A stretch of DNA of 64,000 nucleotides. It comes from Pratylenchus scribneri (taxonomy: Eukaryota > Nematoda > Chromadorea > Rhabditida > Pratylenchidae). The stretch is from positions 791,501 through 855,500 of the forward strand of contig JAQSEB010000039.1 in the NCBI GenBank assembly GCA_030063045.1, read 5' to 3'. Both the position numbers and the translations under genes were made by a program. Below the pieces are notes generated by a model. The model was not told the DNA's origin, did no database searches, and was given only the letters and a program-made list of their open reading frames with translations. Shown piece by piece: positions 1 through 12,800 of the stretch. Every line of letters begins with the position of its first letter. The first letter of the stretch is position 1.

Positions 1-1644
1 TGATGGAGAATTGGATGGGATGGGATGGTTTTTCGATTGGTTTTTAAAAGGGTGGAACATTTTTTGTTGGGTAATCAATTTGGCCTATTTTATTGTTCAT
101 TTGGAAATGAGGAAATAAAATTCATATTTTTAATTCAATTAAAAATGTGAACAATCTTTTTAGATACTTATGCAAAGGACGGAAGAGGCCAATGATCAAA
201 ATGTGGACAAAAATAAGGCCTATGGTTATGGGATATTGTTAGCCTGTTGGCAAATTTAATCTAATTTATTCTCTTCCCTCTGCAGCTTGCAGAGAATTTT
301 TCATCCTTTTTGCAATGCACAAATTCTCATCAATTTAGGAAAAAGAAAAGCCGAATTTGGAATATTTTAATAGGATAATAAAAAGGAGAAATGCCGAAAT
401 ATATATCAGAATTTTTGTTGAAATTCTTCAATTTTTTAAAAATATTTTTCATTGCCAAAATTTAGTTGAAAATATATCCGAAATTTTTAAAAAATTTCCG
501 GTTCAAATTTCTTCTTTTTTCTCTCATTAATATTTTTCATTTATTTTTGTGCATTCATTTGGCAAAAACACAATAATTTTGATTAGAGGTTGGAAAATTG
601 TTGCGCACTGGCAATTTTCCCTGTTTCCAAATTTGGGTTGTTTTTGAATGAAAATCCAATGGAAAAATGAATAATTATTATTGAACAGCTGGCATTTATA
701 TTATTATTTTGACATTTTTGGGTGGAAGGAAAGATGATTAAATGGGGACAAAAAAGGGCAAAATAATGGAAAAAATAAAGAAATGGGGAAGGATGAGCCA
801 AATTTGCACATTCCATAATGATGAAATGATGGCCAATGCCAATTTTACGTCCTCAAAATAATATTTTTGTCCTTTTGGCGAAGGATGCCAGAAAATTGCT
901 CCCGGCATTTATGAATGGAAGTTATTTTTGGATTGCCGAGACTACGATGGAATGGAGGACTAATAAAAGTGCACCAAAACCCGGGGAGAATTGAAAAGGG
1001 GGAATTGTGCCGACTTTTCCAGCAGAGAGGGGACAGGGGACAACAGAAGCAGCTGATGAAGGCACGAAAATGGGAGGGAATTTGGGATGGATGTAAACAA
1101 GTCTGGATGGATGGATAAAATTGGGTAAAATTGGATGAAGCGCCTTGGAATTGTAATAATTTGGTTGAAAAAATGAATCCAAAAAATTGAAATTATTAGA
1201 GAAGAAAAATGGTTTAAAAAGGATTTTAAGATGGTAGCAAATTTGGAATAAAAAAATATTTAATTTCCTTTTTAAATTCATTTTTGTTTTGTATTTTTTT
1301 CACGTGAATTTCCAAATTCATTGGGATTGCTTCTAAAATATATTTAAAATATATTTTGTTGAATTAAATTATGATCAAAGATGAAGTCTATTTTATTTTA
1401 TTTTTTTGCTAAAATTATACAAAAAGGCCGAATAAATTTAAAATATTTTTTGCAATGATCAAAGATGAAAAGGAATGAATGGGCGGCTTTTTGAAAAATT
1501 TTTGCAAAAGTAAAATATTTTAAAAAATTGTTTTAAAAATGGAAAAGATTGTAGAATGAAAATAAAAAAAAGGAATTTATTTAGTGAAGGCAAAGATGGA
1601 TCATTAAAAATTGATTTAATAAGTGACAGTGATAGTTACAGCTG

Positions 1645-1906
1645 CCGTATAACTTCTTTTAATACCCACCCTCTATTAATACCCCAGCCTCGACTTTGAG
1701 GACCCATAGCTCTTTTAGTAGGGTGAACTTTAAAATGTTTTATGGCATTTCTTAGTTCCCTAAAACTCTACAAAATCAGTTATAATTTGTTGAAAAATGT
1801 CCATAAAAATGTCCATAAAATGGAATTAGACCCCAAATTTTCCCAATTTTTTTAGGGGTCGAAAAATAATTCCATATTGGTATTGGGTTTTAAAAGAGAT
1901 TATATG
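1645..1906. mobile_element. MITE, TACCGTA-end family, copy A
   Basis: The left end reads CCGTATAACTTCTTTTAATA and the right end, reverse-complemented, reads CATATAATCTCTTTTAAAAC, so the ends are inverted repeats. The interior shares words with the copy at 35041-35294: a leftward CTCTACAAAATC block, a TGTCCA(T/C)AAA block, and GAAAAATAATTCC near the right end. No coding capacity. The family looks like a non-autonomous Tc1/mariner-type element because better copies are flanked by TA. Confidence 0.7.
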
Positions 1907-2546
1907 TAATTTATTATTTGCAGTTTGTGCAGCGCATTTTTATTTGTGTTTAGGAGGCCCTTTTATTAACACAATTTAAATAATATTTGTTCATTGTTCC
2001 CATAAATCTTTTTGACGTAATAGGAAATGTAAAAATGATCAAACAAAAATGTGTATGAATGAGAACATATTGTGAGAATATTTGTGGGAAATGATGTGGT
2101 GGGAATGAATGAATGAAAATTGGCTGTAGCATTGGCAATGTTTGATGAGGAGCATAAAAGAATTAGCAAAAAGGATGGAAATAGGCCGGATTGGTTGATC
2201 GATCCAACCGGAAATGGCCAAGTGTGTTGGATTGGAGGGAATGGATGGATGGATGGATTGAGTGAGAGGTAGTTGGCCGTAAAAATAGCAACGAAAAGAA
2301 GGAAGTGTACGGAGTAAAGAAGGCAAAAATTGAACAATCTTCGAGAATTGCTGGGAAAAAGCAAAAAGCAAAAAAACTCGTGACAATCCGAGAATGGGAC
2401 GGGGATTGGCGGATATATTATGATTGAATGAGGAATGATGGAATTGGAAAAACAAAATAAGGAAGGTTTAAAATGATGCCGAAACATTTGAATATATGAA
2501 ATGTAGCACTTTTTTTGTATTACAATAAAATCAACAATCTTACACA

Positions 2547-2788
2547 CCGAATAACCTCTTTTAAAAACCCGTGGAGAATTATTTCTCAACCCCTAAAAAA
2601 TTGGGAAAATTTAGGGTCCAACTCATTAATTTATTGATATTTTTTAATAAATTATAGTGCATTTTATAAAGCTTTAGTGAATAAAGAAAATGCAATAAAA
2701 ATATTTTTTAAAGTTCGCCCTAAAAGCAGGGTTCTAAATTGAAGGTGGGAAATTATTAGAAGGTAGGGAATTAAAAGAGGTTATACGA
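2547..2788. mobile_element. MITE, TACCGTA-end family, copy B
   Basis: The left end reads CCGAATAACCTCTTTTAAAA and the right end, reverse-complemented, reads TATCGTATAACCTCTTTTAA. Just inside the left end is GAGAATTATTTCTCAACCCC, which is close to the fragment at about 24.95 kb. About 242 bp, non-coding, in the same intron as copy A. Confidence 0.7.
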
Positions 2789-3432
2789 TATGATTGGAAA
2801 GGAATGAATATAATCGAATCAACAAAATTTGGCGAAGAAGCCGGCGGAAATCAAAAATCCTAATTCCATCTTTATATGGATTTGCAGGAGATATAGAAAA
2901 GAGATCTATTTTTATGTTATTCGCCGATGAATATATTATATAAAATAGTGGAATGTTGGAATTTGGAAACGAAGGAAGGAAGGATTATTTGTGCATTTTA
3001 ATGCGAATTAAATCTATTTTTGGAAACTGCTCTGGAATGGTGGAATTTATTGGAGTAGAAAAATGGGAAATTATATATTTGGTGAATAAAATGGTGAAAA
3101 ATTTGAGTGGTTCAAAATTAAAATTCCAAAAAGATTATTTTTAATCTATTAAAAGATATGGAATTATTGGTTTAAAATTTACCATACCAAAAATTTAAAT
3201 TTTTATCCAAATTCATAAATTTCACATATTTTTTGCCCATATAAATCGATTGGTTTACAATAAAATAAAATTAATTTATAAATAAAATTTTTATTTTTTT
3301 AATTTAATGAATTTTAATTGGTCAAAATAATTTGCAATTTATTGGATAATTTATTTAGACTTTATTAATACTAATTAATTAATTAACATAAAGCATTGAT
3401 GCACAAAATAATAAATCCAAAAAATGGCCCAC

Positions 3433-3494
3433 CGAAGCTGGATTGTCCCATTTCTGTTTGAAATCGTCCTTGGCCTTGTCCAGAAATTCTTTGA
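3433..3494 (-). CDS. kin-1: cAMP-dependent protein kinase catalytic subunit, shared exon 2 (partial gene)
   Basis: This exon encodes the A-helix region that precedes the kinase core: (V/F)KEFLDKAKDDFKQKWDNPAS. It matches the segment of vertebrate PKA-C that follows the myristoylated first exon. It is flanked by TTTTCAG and by a GTGGGC donor, is exactly 62 nt long, begins with two bases that complete a split codon, and ends on a codon boundary. As far as I recall, the vertebrate PRKACA exon 2 has the same length and phases. The kinase domain itself (glycine loop, DFG, APE) is not in the window and must lie to the left on the minus strand. PKA-C phosphorylates Ser/Thr targets when cAMP releases it from the regulatory subunit. 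Confidence 0.85.
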
Positions 3495-5855
3495 CTGAAA
3501 ATGGGGAAAGAGGGAATTAGAATGGATGAATAAATTAATAAAAGGAATTTTAAAAATTATTTTGAATTTAATTTAAAATATTTTTTGGAAGCCGAAATCA
3601 AAATTTTTGGAGTTGCAATTTTAATAAATTAAAATAAATCTTACAAAATTTAATTTGAAGTTTTTTATTTGCTGACTGGATCATTTTTAATGATTTTTAT
3701 TTTACAATTTATAATATGGTAAATGAATGGATTCAATGATGCATTTGGCAAATTACAAAAAGGATTTTATGCATTTGTGGAAAATGAGGTGAATTTGAAC
3801 TTTTGCACAGTTTTTGACGCGCATTAAATCAAATAATTCGGTTTAATTAATTCATTAATGGAATATTGATGATGGTCCATTTCTTTTCAAAAGCTAAAAT
3901 GATTAACAAAATTAGGCCAAATAAATATGTTCCAAAAACCAAAATTGAGAATGGAGACTTAAAAATTTTTTGTTGACTAAATGTTTGTCCCAATTTTGGT
4001 TGTTTTGTTTCGTTCTTTCTCTTCACAATGTTTTTTTTTTCCATTTATTCGATATCCGGGAAAAAATGTTTGTGAGGCAAAGGGAGGAAATGCGTGGAAA
4101 TTGGATTGTTCCCCACAGCTTCACAGCAGCAGCCACTTTTCCGTTTCAGCATTTCCTGTGTGGCAATCCTAAAAAGCCAATGGCCCTTATTCACACTTTT
4201 TGTGCACTTTTGACGAGAATTGACGGGTCAATTGAGGCGAACTCATCAGCAAAAAAGAGGGACGGCATTCGGCGGATGAGCACCCAAAAGGGGGAAATGA
4301 GTGGGAAAAGCGGATGCAAATTGCAAATGAGTTAAATTGGCTTGGTTATTTATTTATTTATGCAGACTGCGAGAATATAAATGAGGCCAAAATGGGTGGT
4401 TGGTGGCTGATGAACATTTTGTTTTGCTTGGAATTTGCCTCATCAATGTCGCCTTTGGGCATAATGCCCGAATTTGCGAATTAGATTAAACCCACAATGG
4501 AAGGCAAAAGCAAAGTTTCTTCCGGGTTTTTCCGCTCTTTTGCCTCCCACAAAGGAAGTTTTTTATATTTGGAAAAAGTTGTCGCCTCAATTTTGTCCAA
4601 AACTTCCTTTCCTTTTGTTGGGCACAAAAAGTGAGGAAGTTGACGGATATGTCTTTGGGTCGAGAAGACACACAGGAAACGAGAATATCTATGAAGAGGA
4701 AGGGCACAACAAGTTTTGGCCTCCTTAGCCTCTCTGACTAATTCCTATGGGGTCAATATATAGCCAAAAAGGGTATTGAGTGAGTAATGTTAGTTAGACC
4801 AAAAGCGTCTGGCGGCTTTATGCCTTCGGCTGGCAGCTGATGCTCAAAAAAGGTGACCTATTTGGCACTAAAATCTGTGCAGTATGCTCCCAGTCAAGTG
4901 GAGAAAGAATGAGGAGTTTTGGCGAGGGAATGTGCCGAATAGGCATTGAAGGAAATTATATCGAGGTGAGGGAAGGCATTGCTGACAGCCGCACATTGCC
5001 TTCGGCGCTTTTGCTATATTTTACTTGGCCTCAATGAGAAAAAAAAGAAAGAATAAGCCGATAATGGGCTTGAAGGCTGACTGAAAAGGTTAAGCAGCAG
5101 AAATATTTTATAGAAAAATGAGCAAATTTTGCCCGATGAATGGTCGGGTTGTGCCCCTTAATTGGAATGAATTGGCAGAGCGGAGAAAAATATTGTTTGA
5201 AGCAGGAAATGTGAGATTTCCTTGGAAATTTGATCCAAAAAACAGAAAGCGAGGAAAAAAGCTTTAATTAATTCAACGGCAACATTTTGTTGGTTGTTGG
5301 GCACATTATTGAATTAAATGGTGGGACCAATCTTTGGTGGGCACCAAAAAATTATATTAAGATTTGAAAGCAGCAGCAGGTGTTTCTAAATTTAGGACTA
5401 ATATCTTTTAAAATGGCAAAAATTTTTCCCTTATTTGCAATATCAATTCAGAGAATGACACATTTTTTTATTTTATTGAGTATTCAGGGTTGTCATATAA
5501 TAACATAAATATGGCATTTTCCGTATTTTTGATGCCATTTCTTTGCCGTATTTCAAATTTTGCCTGATTATTAATTTTTGCCTAAATTTTTACCCTCCTA
5601 CTGTGCAGTTTTTAAGGCTTATGAATGATATCTTATTTCATAGTACGAAATACGAATTGGTCAAAAAAGTCGAGTAAAAAGAGCAATATAAAGTATAAAT
5701 TTTTTCAAACTTTTATAATTTTAACACTTCTTAAGGATGCCATATTTTTGCCTGATCAAAAATTTTTTTGCCATATTTTTCTGGAATTTTAAAAATTTTT
5801 GCCCAGATTTTTGAATGAAAATGCCAATTTTATGTTTTGGAAATGGCAAAAATAC

Positions 5856-6116
5856 TCTATAATATTTGTTGTCCGCCGTTGCGTTCAAATGTTGTTGTTC
5901 ATTATTATTATTTTGTTGTTCATCCAAATCCCAATTTCCTTCCTCCTCTTCGCTGATCGAACAAAGTTCGTCGTCTTCTTCTTCATCAAAATCCTTTTCA
6001 ATTGGCCAACCATTTTCGTCACTATCATCCATAAATGAGCCAAAGGAATAAAGCCGTAAATTGGATTTGCCCTCAGGCAGAATTGTTGGCGTTTCGAAGG
6101 TGAATCCGGTGCTCAT
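5856..6116 (-). CDS. Acidic coding exon, start MSTGFTFETP; possible alternative 5' exon of kin-1 or separate gene
   Basis: An 87-codon open stretch begins at an ATG (6116) and ends at a good donor, AGA|GTATTT, on a codon boundary. It contains a very acidic block (DEEEDDEL, SEEEEG), an Asn/Gln run, and hydrophobic residues only near the start. No family is recognised. It lies inside the long intron of kin-1 on the same strand. Because it ends in phase 0, it cannot join the 62-nt exon in frame; it could join the next exon of kin-1 (phase 0 in vertebrates) by skipping that exon, or be the first exon of a different gene. Its downstream partner is not visible. Confidence 0.45.
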
Positions 6117-7604
6117 GATTGGAAAAAATCCAAACGTAATTCAACCAAAAAATGAAGGATTTGTTCAAAATATGTTGACTGCCGAGAGATATTATTACTT
6201 GGAAATAATTTTGGTTGGAGCTAGAATGTTGAGGGAATGAGGATTAAACAAGGAAAAAATATATTTTAAATGCCGGGCAAAATATGAAGGAAATAACTAA
6301 ACTACATGGGAAAATATATTCTGTTAAATAAAAGCAAGAATTTGGGCTAAAAATAATTTGGGGGAAATTCAATTCTGCTGAAATTAATCCATTTAGATGG
6401 GAAATGGCCAAATATAGAATGGAAGGGTGGGTGCCATTTCGGGGAAGAGCAAAACCCAAAAATGGGATGAAACTGGAACATTGGGTGGATGGAGGCGGAA
6501 AATGGCACAGCTATTTCCATCGAAAATATTTATATGCCCGTGAAAAATTGGATTAATTCCCTAAATAAACATATTTTTTGATTATAATTGAATTATTTTT
6601 GTATTATTTATGGGATAAAATATTTAATAATTTTTGAGATTTGAGATCTGTATTTTTATATGAAGAGACTTTTAAATATTTTTTTAGAATTTTAATTTAA
6701 ATTAATAGACCAAAACATAAAATGATTAAAGTAAAGAACAACTTTTTGGCCAAAAATATTCAATTGAGTTGATGAGAAGCTGGCGATAATAAGTTGGAGG
6801 GAAATGAATGAAAGGAAGATGGAATGAATGGATGTGGTGTGGTTGATTTTATTTATTTTAGAAGTCATGTGGATTTTTTTGGCTAGTGGCCGAGTAAAAT
6901 AAAAAGTGGGACACATGAGAGTGAGCAAATTGGGTGGGGAACAATTTTATTTCTAAATTTGTATTTTGAGAACACAAAATGGCCACGAATATTGGCTCAT
7001 TTTATTTATGGTAACCAATTTTTTGGAACAAATTCAAATTTAAATGTTTAATTTAATTTTACTGAAAAATAATAAATTGGAATATTTTTATTATTAAATT
7101 TCCTCATTTTAAATTGATGATTAAAGTGAAAAGTGCGTGAAGATGCTTAAAATTTTGCCATTAAGATTTGAGCGAGGATAATAATTTTGTTTGCGTTTGT
7201 CTCGAAGGGCATATTGAAAAACAGACTAGGAAGATGACAGGTGTGCGCGGAATTACTAAAGTACTTTTACTTCTATATAAAAATGCCACTACATAGACAC
7301 ATTCCCGTGAATATTATACATTTAAGAAGGACACAGGCACACAGGGAGTAAATTGGAAGGGATTTATTATTGGTGGCAAAATACAATATTAATGCAAACA
7401 AAAATGAATGAATAAATGAATGAGTCAGTCCATTTTACTGTGCCTAACAATCATTTAATGCCAATGCCAAAATTCACTTATAAATTATTATAATGGAAAT
7501 TGGAAATGGTTGATGAATTTTTGAATGCACGCAAAAATTATAAGGAAATTATATTTTATTTTGATGATTATTATTTTTGTATTTTTAATCAACAACAATT
7601 TTAC

Positions 7605-8064
7605 ATATATCCATTCGCCATGGTGCCGGCAATTGGAATCTGAGCACTTTTTCCGATGGTCCAGCCGTAGATAGTTTCGGTTGTTTTGGGGGTTGTGCCG
7701 AAATTGTGGTGAAATTTTTAGGTGATTGAGGGATGGATGAAGATGAAATGCATCCAGCCGAATCAATGGAAGGTTGTTTTTCGATTGTAAAATTGGCAAA
7801 TTGTTGCTTCAAATTGCCTTTTGGGTCGATTGTGAATGTTGTGTTGGCCATCAATGTGCCATCTTCATCGTTTTCGACACCTTTTGCCGTATTTGGCGAA
7901 GTTTCAATCACAATTGGCTGAGATGGCACAAATTCGGGAATATTTTCTTCCATTAAATCAATTTCAGTCGATGAATTCTTTTCCATTATTTCTGTTTCGG
8001 ATGATTCTGTTGGAATTGGATCCATCGGAATTGTTCCATAATTTTCCGGTGAATTTTCCGACAT
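7605..8064 (-). CDS. Large coding exon, start MSENSPENYG; candidate alternative first exon of kin-1
   Basis: The open frame from ATG 8064 encodes 153 residues rich in Ser, Thr, Pro and Glu, without membrane segments or a known domain, and ends PAPWRMDI. A donor (T|GTAAAATTG) leaves phase 1, so joining to the 62-nt kin-1 exon gives ...MDI-F-KEFLDKAK in frame. If the donor is not used, the frame stops six codons later and the ORF could be a small single-exon gene of 159 residues. The plus-strand composition flips to C-rich just upstream (8.15-8.45 kb), as expected for a promoter region rather than intron. The link to kin-1 is inference from strand, position and phase. Confidence 0.5.
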
Positions 8065-9328
8065 TTTAGATTGCTATATTTTATGTTGAAAATTATCAAT
8101 TGAATGTAAAAATGATGATAACAAAAAAATGGTCTGGAAAAAGAGGAAAAAGGGGAGCATTTCCCAAATAATGTTCCTCCATTCCTTTTCCCAAAAGTGG
8201 TTCAATGAATGATGGCCAAAATGGCGAAAATAGGAACAAAACATTTATTGAAGGGGAATTGGGAGGACGAGTCAAAAATTGATTCCCACTTCTTTCGCCC
8301 CACTCTCGCCGTCAAAAATTCTATTCTCGGCCTCAACCTCCCCTTACCCCTCAATTCAAAATTTTTGTTATTTGTTCCGTGTTTGGCCCCACCATTTTCA
8401 TCCTATTTTCAATTCTTTCAGTGAAAAAATAGAATTCTTGATCGAAAATTGAAGTGAAAATGTTGAAAGAAAAATGAGAACTTTTGCGCAAAATCACAAA
8501 AAATAAAAGAATAAAAAGAAAGAAGTTCAAGTGGCGGAAAAAGTCTGGAATTGAAATTACTAAAAGGTCAAATGGAGAACTATCTCATGTCTACAGGCAA
8601 ATATTTAGGCCGAAAAAAATTGATTAATTTTTAAAGAAAGAAATATAAAAATAAATTAATAAAAATTTAAAAATAAATTTTAGTTAGGATAATTTTTGAA
8701 CCATTTTTAAATAAATTTTTTGATAGGGGAATTGTTTGGAAAAAAGTGATCCTACTTGACTTTTTGCTCATTTTTATTTGTTTATTTTGTAGAATTTTGG
8801 AGGAGGAAAAGATCCAATCGAGAATGGAATCAATATTTTGATTTTGGTAATATTTTGAAAAGTGGAAGATAAAAATTTAAACAAAAAAGAGGAAAATAAA
8901 AAGCAAAATGAATGAATAAAATTCATTTCCAAAGTAATCCATCTTTTTTGACGTAATTAATTTGCCAAAATGAAAGAAAGGAATGGAATGCGCAAGAATG
9001 GATGATGATGGATAAACTGGTTCAAAACCATTATAAATCAATTCCCATTCTCCCAGACATCTTTAATGATTATGAATTATGATGGTGAAATTAGAGGAAA
9101 TAAATATTATTAGATTAATTAATTAATTAAAATTTAATTTACTTTAAAAGGGCGTTGAGATTATGATGAGTAAAAAAAATATTAAGAATATTTTAATTTA
9201 TTTTTCGTCAAATTTAGATTTATTTTTATTTGTGGAATTCTCAAAAATTCATTTGAATTTGATGAATTAATATTACTAGTTCCTTTATATTTATATTTTG
9301 GTCATGCAATAATTCAATAATTCCTTAC
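8065..9328. other. Non-coding stretch between candidate first exons
   Basis: I see no convincing exon. Positions 8150-8450 are C/T-rich on the plus strand and sit just upstream of the ATG at 8064, so they may hold its promoter. The remainder is plain AT-rich DNA. Confidence 0.4.
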
Positions 9329-9416
9329 AATTGCCTGCGGCTTTTTCCTTTCCGCCTTGTCCTCCAACGCCTCCGGGCTGTTCCTCTGCTGTTTTATTCT
9401 TCAAAAACTTTAACAT
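9329..9416 (-). CDS. kin-1: PKA catalytic subunit, alternative first exon (MLKFLK type)
   Basis: The exon starts at ATG 9416 and encodes MLKFLKNKTAEEQPGG followed by a Gly/Lys-rich stretch, 29 residues in all. The opening MLKFLK is the same as the opening of a known C. elegans KIN-1 isoform. The donor, T|GTAAGG, leaves phase 1, so splicing to the 62-nt exon at 3433-3494 reads ...AAGN-F-KEFLDKAK. This N-terminus lacks the MG start needed for N-myristoylation, so the isoform would differ in membrane association from the one starting at 13068. Recognition rests on the short MLKFLK match together with strand, order and phase. Confidence 0.75.
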
Positions 9417-9432
9417 TTCTTCAAATTATTAA

Positions 9433-9822
9433 TTATTTGTTGCTTTTGATCTGAGAAGCAATTTTCAAAATAAAGTAATGAACATTTAGACGAGAAATGT
9501 TTTCCTTTATTTCTGCTTTTCGATCACAAAATGTTGAGGATGGATCAATTTCTGTGGCTGATTTTGTGTAGAGAACTTCTGGAGAATGTGCGCAAAAAAT
9601 TATTCCAATTAATGAGAAATCTTCGCCGTTGATCTTTTAGTTTTATGGCAGAAAAATTTTCCAAAATGATTTGTTGAAGTCGTCGACGGGGATTCGAATT
9701 TCAGTGGGCAACAAATGAATGTGAGAGGGGCCAAAATTCTTTTGTAGTTTTTTCTCACTCTTTAAAAGTTGATCAACCAAAGCAGAAGCAGCCAATTTAC
9801 TTATTGAATTTTTAATTAATAG
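9433..9822 (-). CDS. Unrecognised minus-strand coding fragment nested beside the MLKFLK exon
   Basis: A minus-strand frame opens after TTTTAG at 9823 and runs to a TAA at 9433, with two nearby in-frame stops in the middle. Both stops vanish if a 53-nt intron (GTCGAC...CTAAAAG) is removed, giving ...HLLPTEIRIP joined to INGEDFSLIGIIFCAHSPEV and ending QIKSNK. The text looks protein-like (alternating hydrophobic and charged residues) but I do not recognise a family and there is no start codon. It could be the last exons of a small nested gene or a pseudogene. Confidence 0.35.
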
Positions 9823-12800
9823 CTAAAATTATTTAAAAATAAATTAAAATATATTATGAATTTATACGCAAATTTGTTTCAATGAAATTTCTTGAATTTT
9901 AGGCAAATTTATGCGCCATTTTGTGTGAAAGAATCGATGGAAATTGGGAGACATTTTTTTGCAATGTTTGCGCATCAGTTTATTTTTGACGCCATTCTTT
10001 CAGGACAGAATTCTATCAAATCTATCAAATTTTCTGAAGAAAAATTCACATTTTATAATTTCAAAAGAACCGAAATTTTTTTGCAGGAAAAAAACATTTT
10101 TAATTCTATAGTGGATTTTAAGAAAAATTTCTATGAAAAAAGTTAAAATTTAATCATTGAATTTTTTCTTTTGAATAAATATTTTTTTCAGTGAGATATG
10201 GCTTAATTCTAATTTTATCCCTATTAATAAATAATATGCTCTTTTATTAATATCAATAAATTGTTTTGGTTTGTGTGGAATTTTTTAGGGATTGACGAGA
10301 GAAATATTATTGACACCCATTTCCTCTGCCTAATCAAATTAATCTTCTATATTTGTGGCCAAAAGAATGTGATGGAATGTTCAGCAACAAAAATAGTGCG
10401 CATCTTTTTTAAATAAAAAAGTAATTGCCACCAATTTGGAATGAAAAACATTTAATGAAATAAAATGGAAAAAATAATAATTTTTCAGCAAAAAATCTTT
10501 TAAAATTAATAAAAATTACTAATTGATCCGGTCGTTTGAGAGGAAATGTTTTTGAAAAATTGTCGACCAATTTATGATAAAAAGTGGGCTGACAAAATGG
10601 TCAATAAAATAATAATAATAATGAGGGAGAATACATTTATTTGGCTCTGATAATTTTTGATTGACAAAAATTCTCGATTTTATGGTCAGTCAAAATTGAT
10701 TAGAAAAATGTTGGTAATTTTTATGCAAATCATTTTTTTTCATAAATATAAAAATTAAATTATTTTAAAGGAAAATAAAATTTAAAAATATTTTCAATCA
10801 AAGAGGATTCATCATTCCAAAACGGCCTCAGATTTGCATATTTTTATTTTCTTCTATTTTTGGCGCTATAATAAATAAATAAATCCTCCAATTTCACATG
10901 ATTCTAAATATTTATTTTTATTTATGGATGATCCACTAAACCAAATAAAACCCATTTTCCTCTTTCTATTTTTGTCCAAATTTAATCCAAAAAAAATCAT
11001 CATTTTTTGAGGAGGGAGGAAAGTTGTCATTGTTGCTCATTTTGTTGTTTTTATTAATAAAAAATTATAATTGAATATTTTTTTCTAGTATTTTTTGAGA
11101 ATGCTATTTAATATTCATTCTCTTATACTATATTTGGTGAACGCAATTGAGCCTGGCCAATTCAGTCAATTTTCCTCATTTTCCTTTACGCTGCTTTTGG
11201 CATTTTCTCGACTCTTTTTTCCGCTAAAGAGATATGCGTGCGAAAATTCGTTTTGGTGCCATCGACGACAAACCAAAAGCAATGGATTGGGGCAAAGGCG
11301 AATATTTATTTTGCGAAGGGATGAGAATTTTTTACCACATTATCCTCTGTCCAAAAATAGTAACAAAAAATATGTTCATTAAAAGGGAAGAAAAATTGGT
11401 ATTTTATTTTGAGAAATTAGATCGAAATTTAACATTTTATGATTTTTTGTTTTGATTTCAGCCTAATAAGGTATTAAAATCAAATTTGATATACAGTAGT
11501 AGTTATTTTTTGATTGAAATTACCCATTTTGGAATAATCAAAATATTCCCTTTAATTATTTTCGATGTCAACCAGAATATTAATAGATCTTTTAAAGAAA
11601 ACAAGAAAATAATTTTGTTTATTTTTGGCTAAATAATAATATTAGGGAGAAAGGCTTTGGCATTTTATTTTAGTAATAAATTAATTCACCAATTTTGCCG
11701 AATGGAGGAGTTAGGGAGTTTTAAAATTGTGTTTTATTTCGCCATTTGCATATGGATTGCTTAAAATTAGTTTTTTCCTATTTTTAACACGCTAATAAAT
11801 TTGGATTTGATGTTTGGCTGATGAGGGATTAGCTGGCCAAGAAGAATTAATTTTAGGGCAATTGAGATAATTAATTCAAAATAAATGATTTAAATTCATT
11901 CAATTTTAGAAATATTTTTAATAATCCGAATTCTCATTAAAATATTTGAAATTTTTGAGGCTGCCAATAATTCATTCATTCATTTATTTTTTGCCAAAAA
12001 TTCGCTTCAAGGAGGTCCCGCCTTCAGGGGCTTTATTGATTTTCGCGAGATTGCTGGCTTAAAAGAAGGGGAAAGGGGTTTGGAAAAGGTCTATGAAATG
12101 CCCGGCGGAAGGGTACATTGCTAATAGACGGGAAAGGACAGCTGGCACTTTGGCCACAAGAGTGAGTGCCTTCACGGGAAAGGGAGGAGAAAGAACCGTG
12201 AGGCCAATTGCCGAGAATGTTGGTTTGGATGGAATGAAATGAATGAATGAATTGATGGCCAAACCATCGTGTGAGTTTTCCCTTCCCCTTCCCACATTTG
12301 ATTTGTCAACAATATTTTGAACTTTTATAAATTTGATGAAAGGAATTTAAGTGAAATGTGGATGGGAACCGGATGAAAAGGTGAATAAACAACCAAAAAG
12401 TGGGGAATAAAGATGAAACGAAATTTTATTTAAAAAAATTCGATTAAAAACTTTTTAATATTTATTAATTATTAAATTGCATATATTAAGCCGGATTATT
12501 TGGTTTGGCATTAAAATTACTTTGTTTTTGACATTTCGAGAATTTTCTTCCACCTTTTTTCTTTTGCTGGATTGGTTAAGCGGTGTGCCGAGTTGAAAGA
12601 AAATTGGGGAAAAAAGGAGGGAGGGAATGGCTAATTGCTGGCGGAAAATGGGCGCAAAACTTCGCTAAAAGGAAAAAAAAGAATGGAGGATGAATGCCAA
12701 TGAAAATGAGGGAAATGGAGGGAAGGCTTATTCCCCATTTTCTGGTGAATGCCGATTGCACCTAGTTGGCAAAAAGCAAAAAATTTTGTTCAATGAAAAA

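Larger units (their letters stand above)
1..3432 (-). other. Left-edge intron of the PKA catalytic gene
   Basis: No kinase-domain exon can be read here on the minus strand, although the shared exon at 3433-3494 must splice to one. The DNA is AT-rich and, on the plus strand, G-rich over C, so the coding (minus) strand is pyrimidine-rich like the other long introns. It contains two copies of a small inverted-repeat element (1645-1906 and 2547-2788) and a short GGAT run near 2241-2260. Short ORFs in this stretch have no recognisable content. Confidence 0.55.

Noticed and set aside
1966..2589. 207-codon minus-strand ORF
   Set aside because: Spans a MITE end and AT-rich intron; Phe/Ile/Ser-rich without domain or start context.
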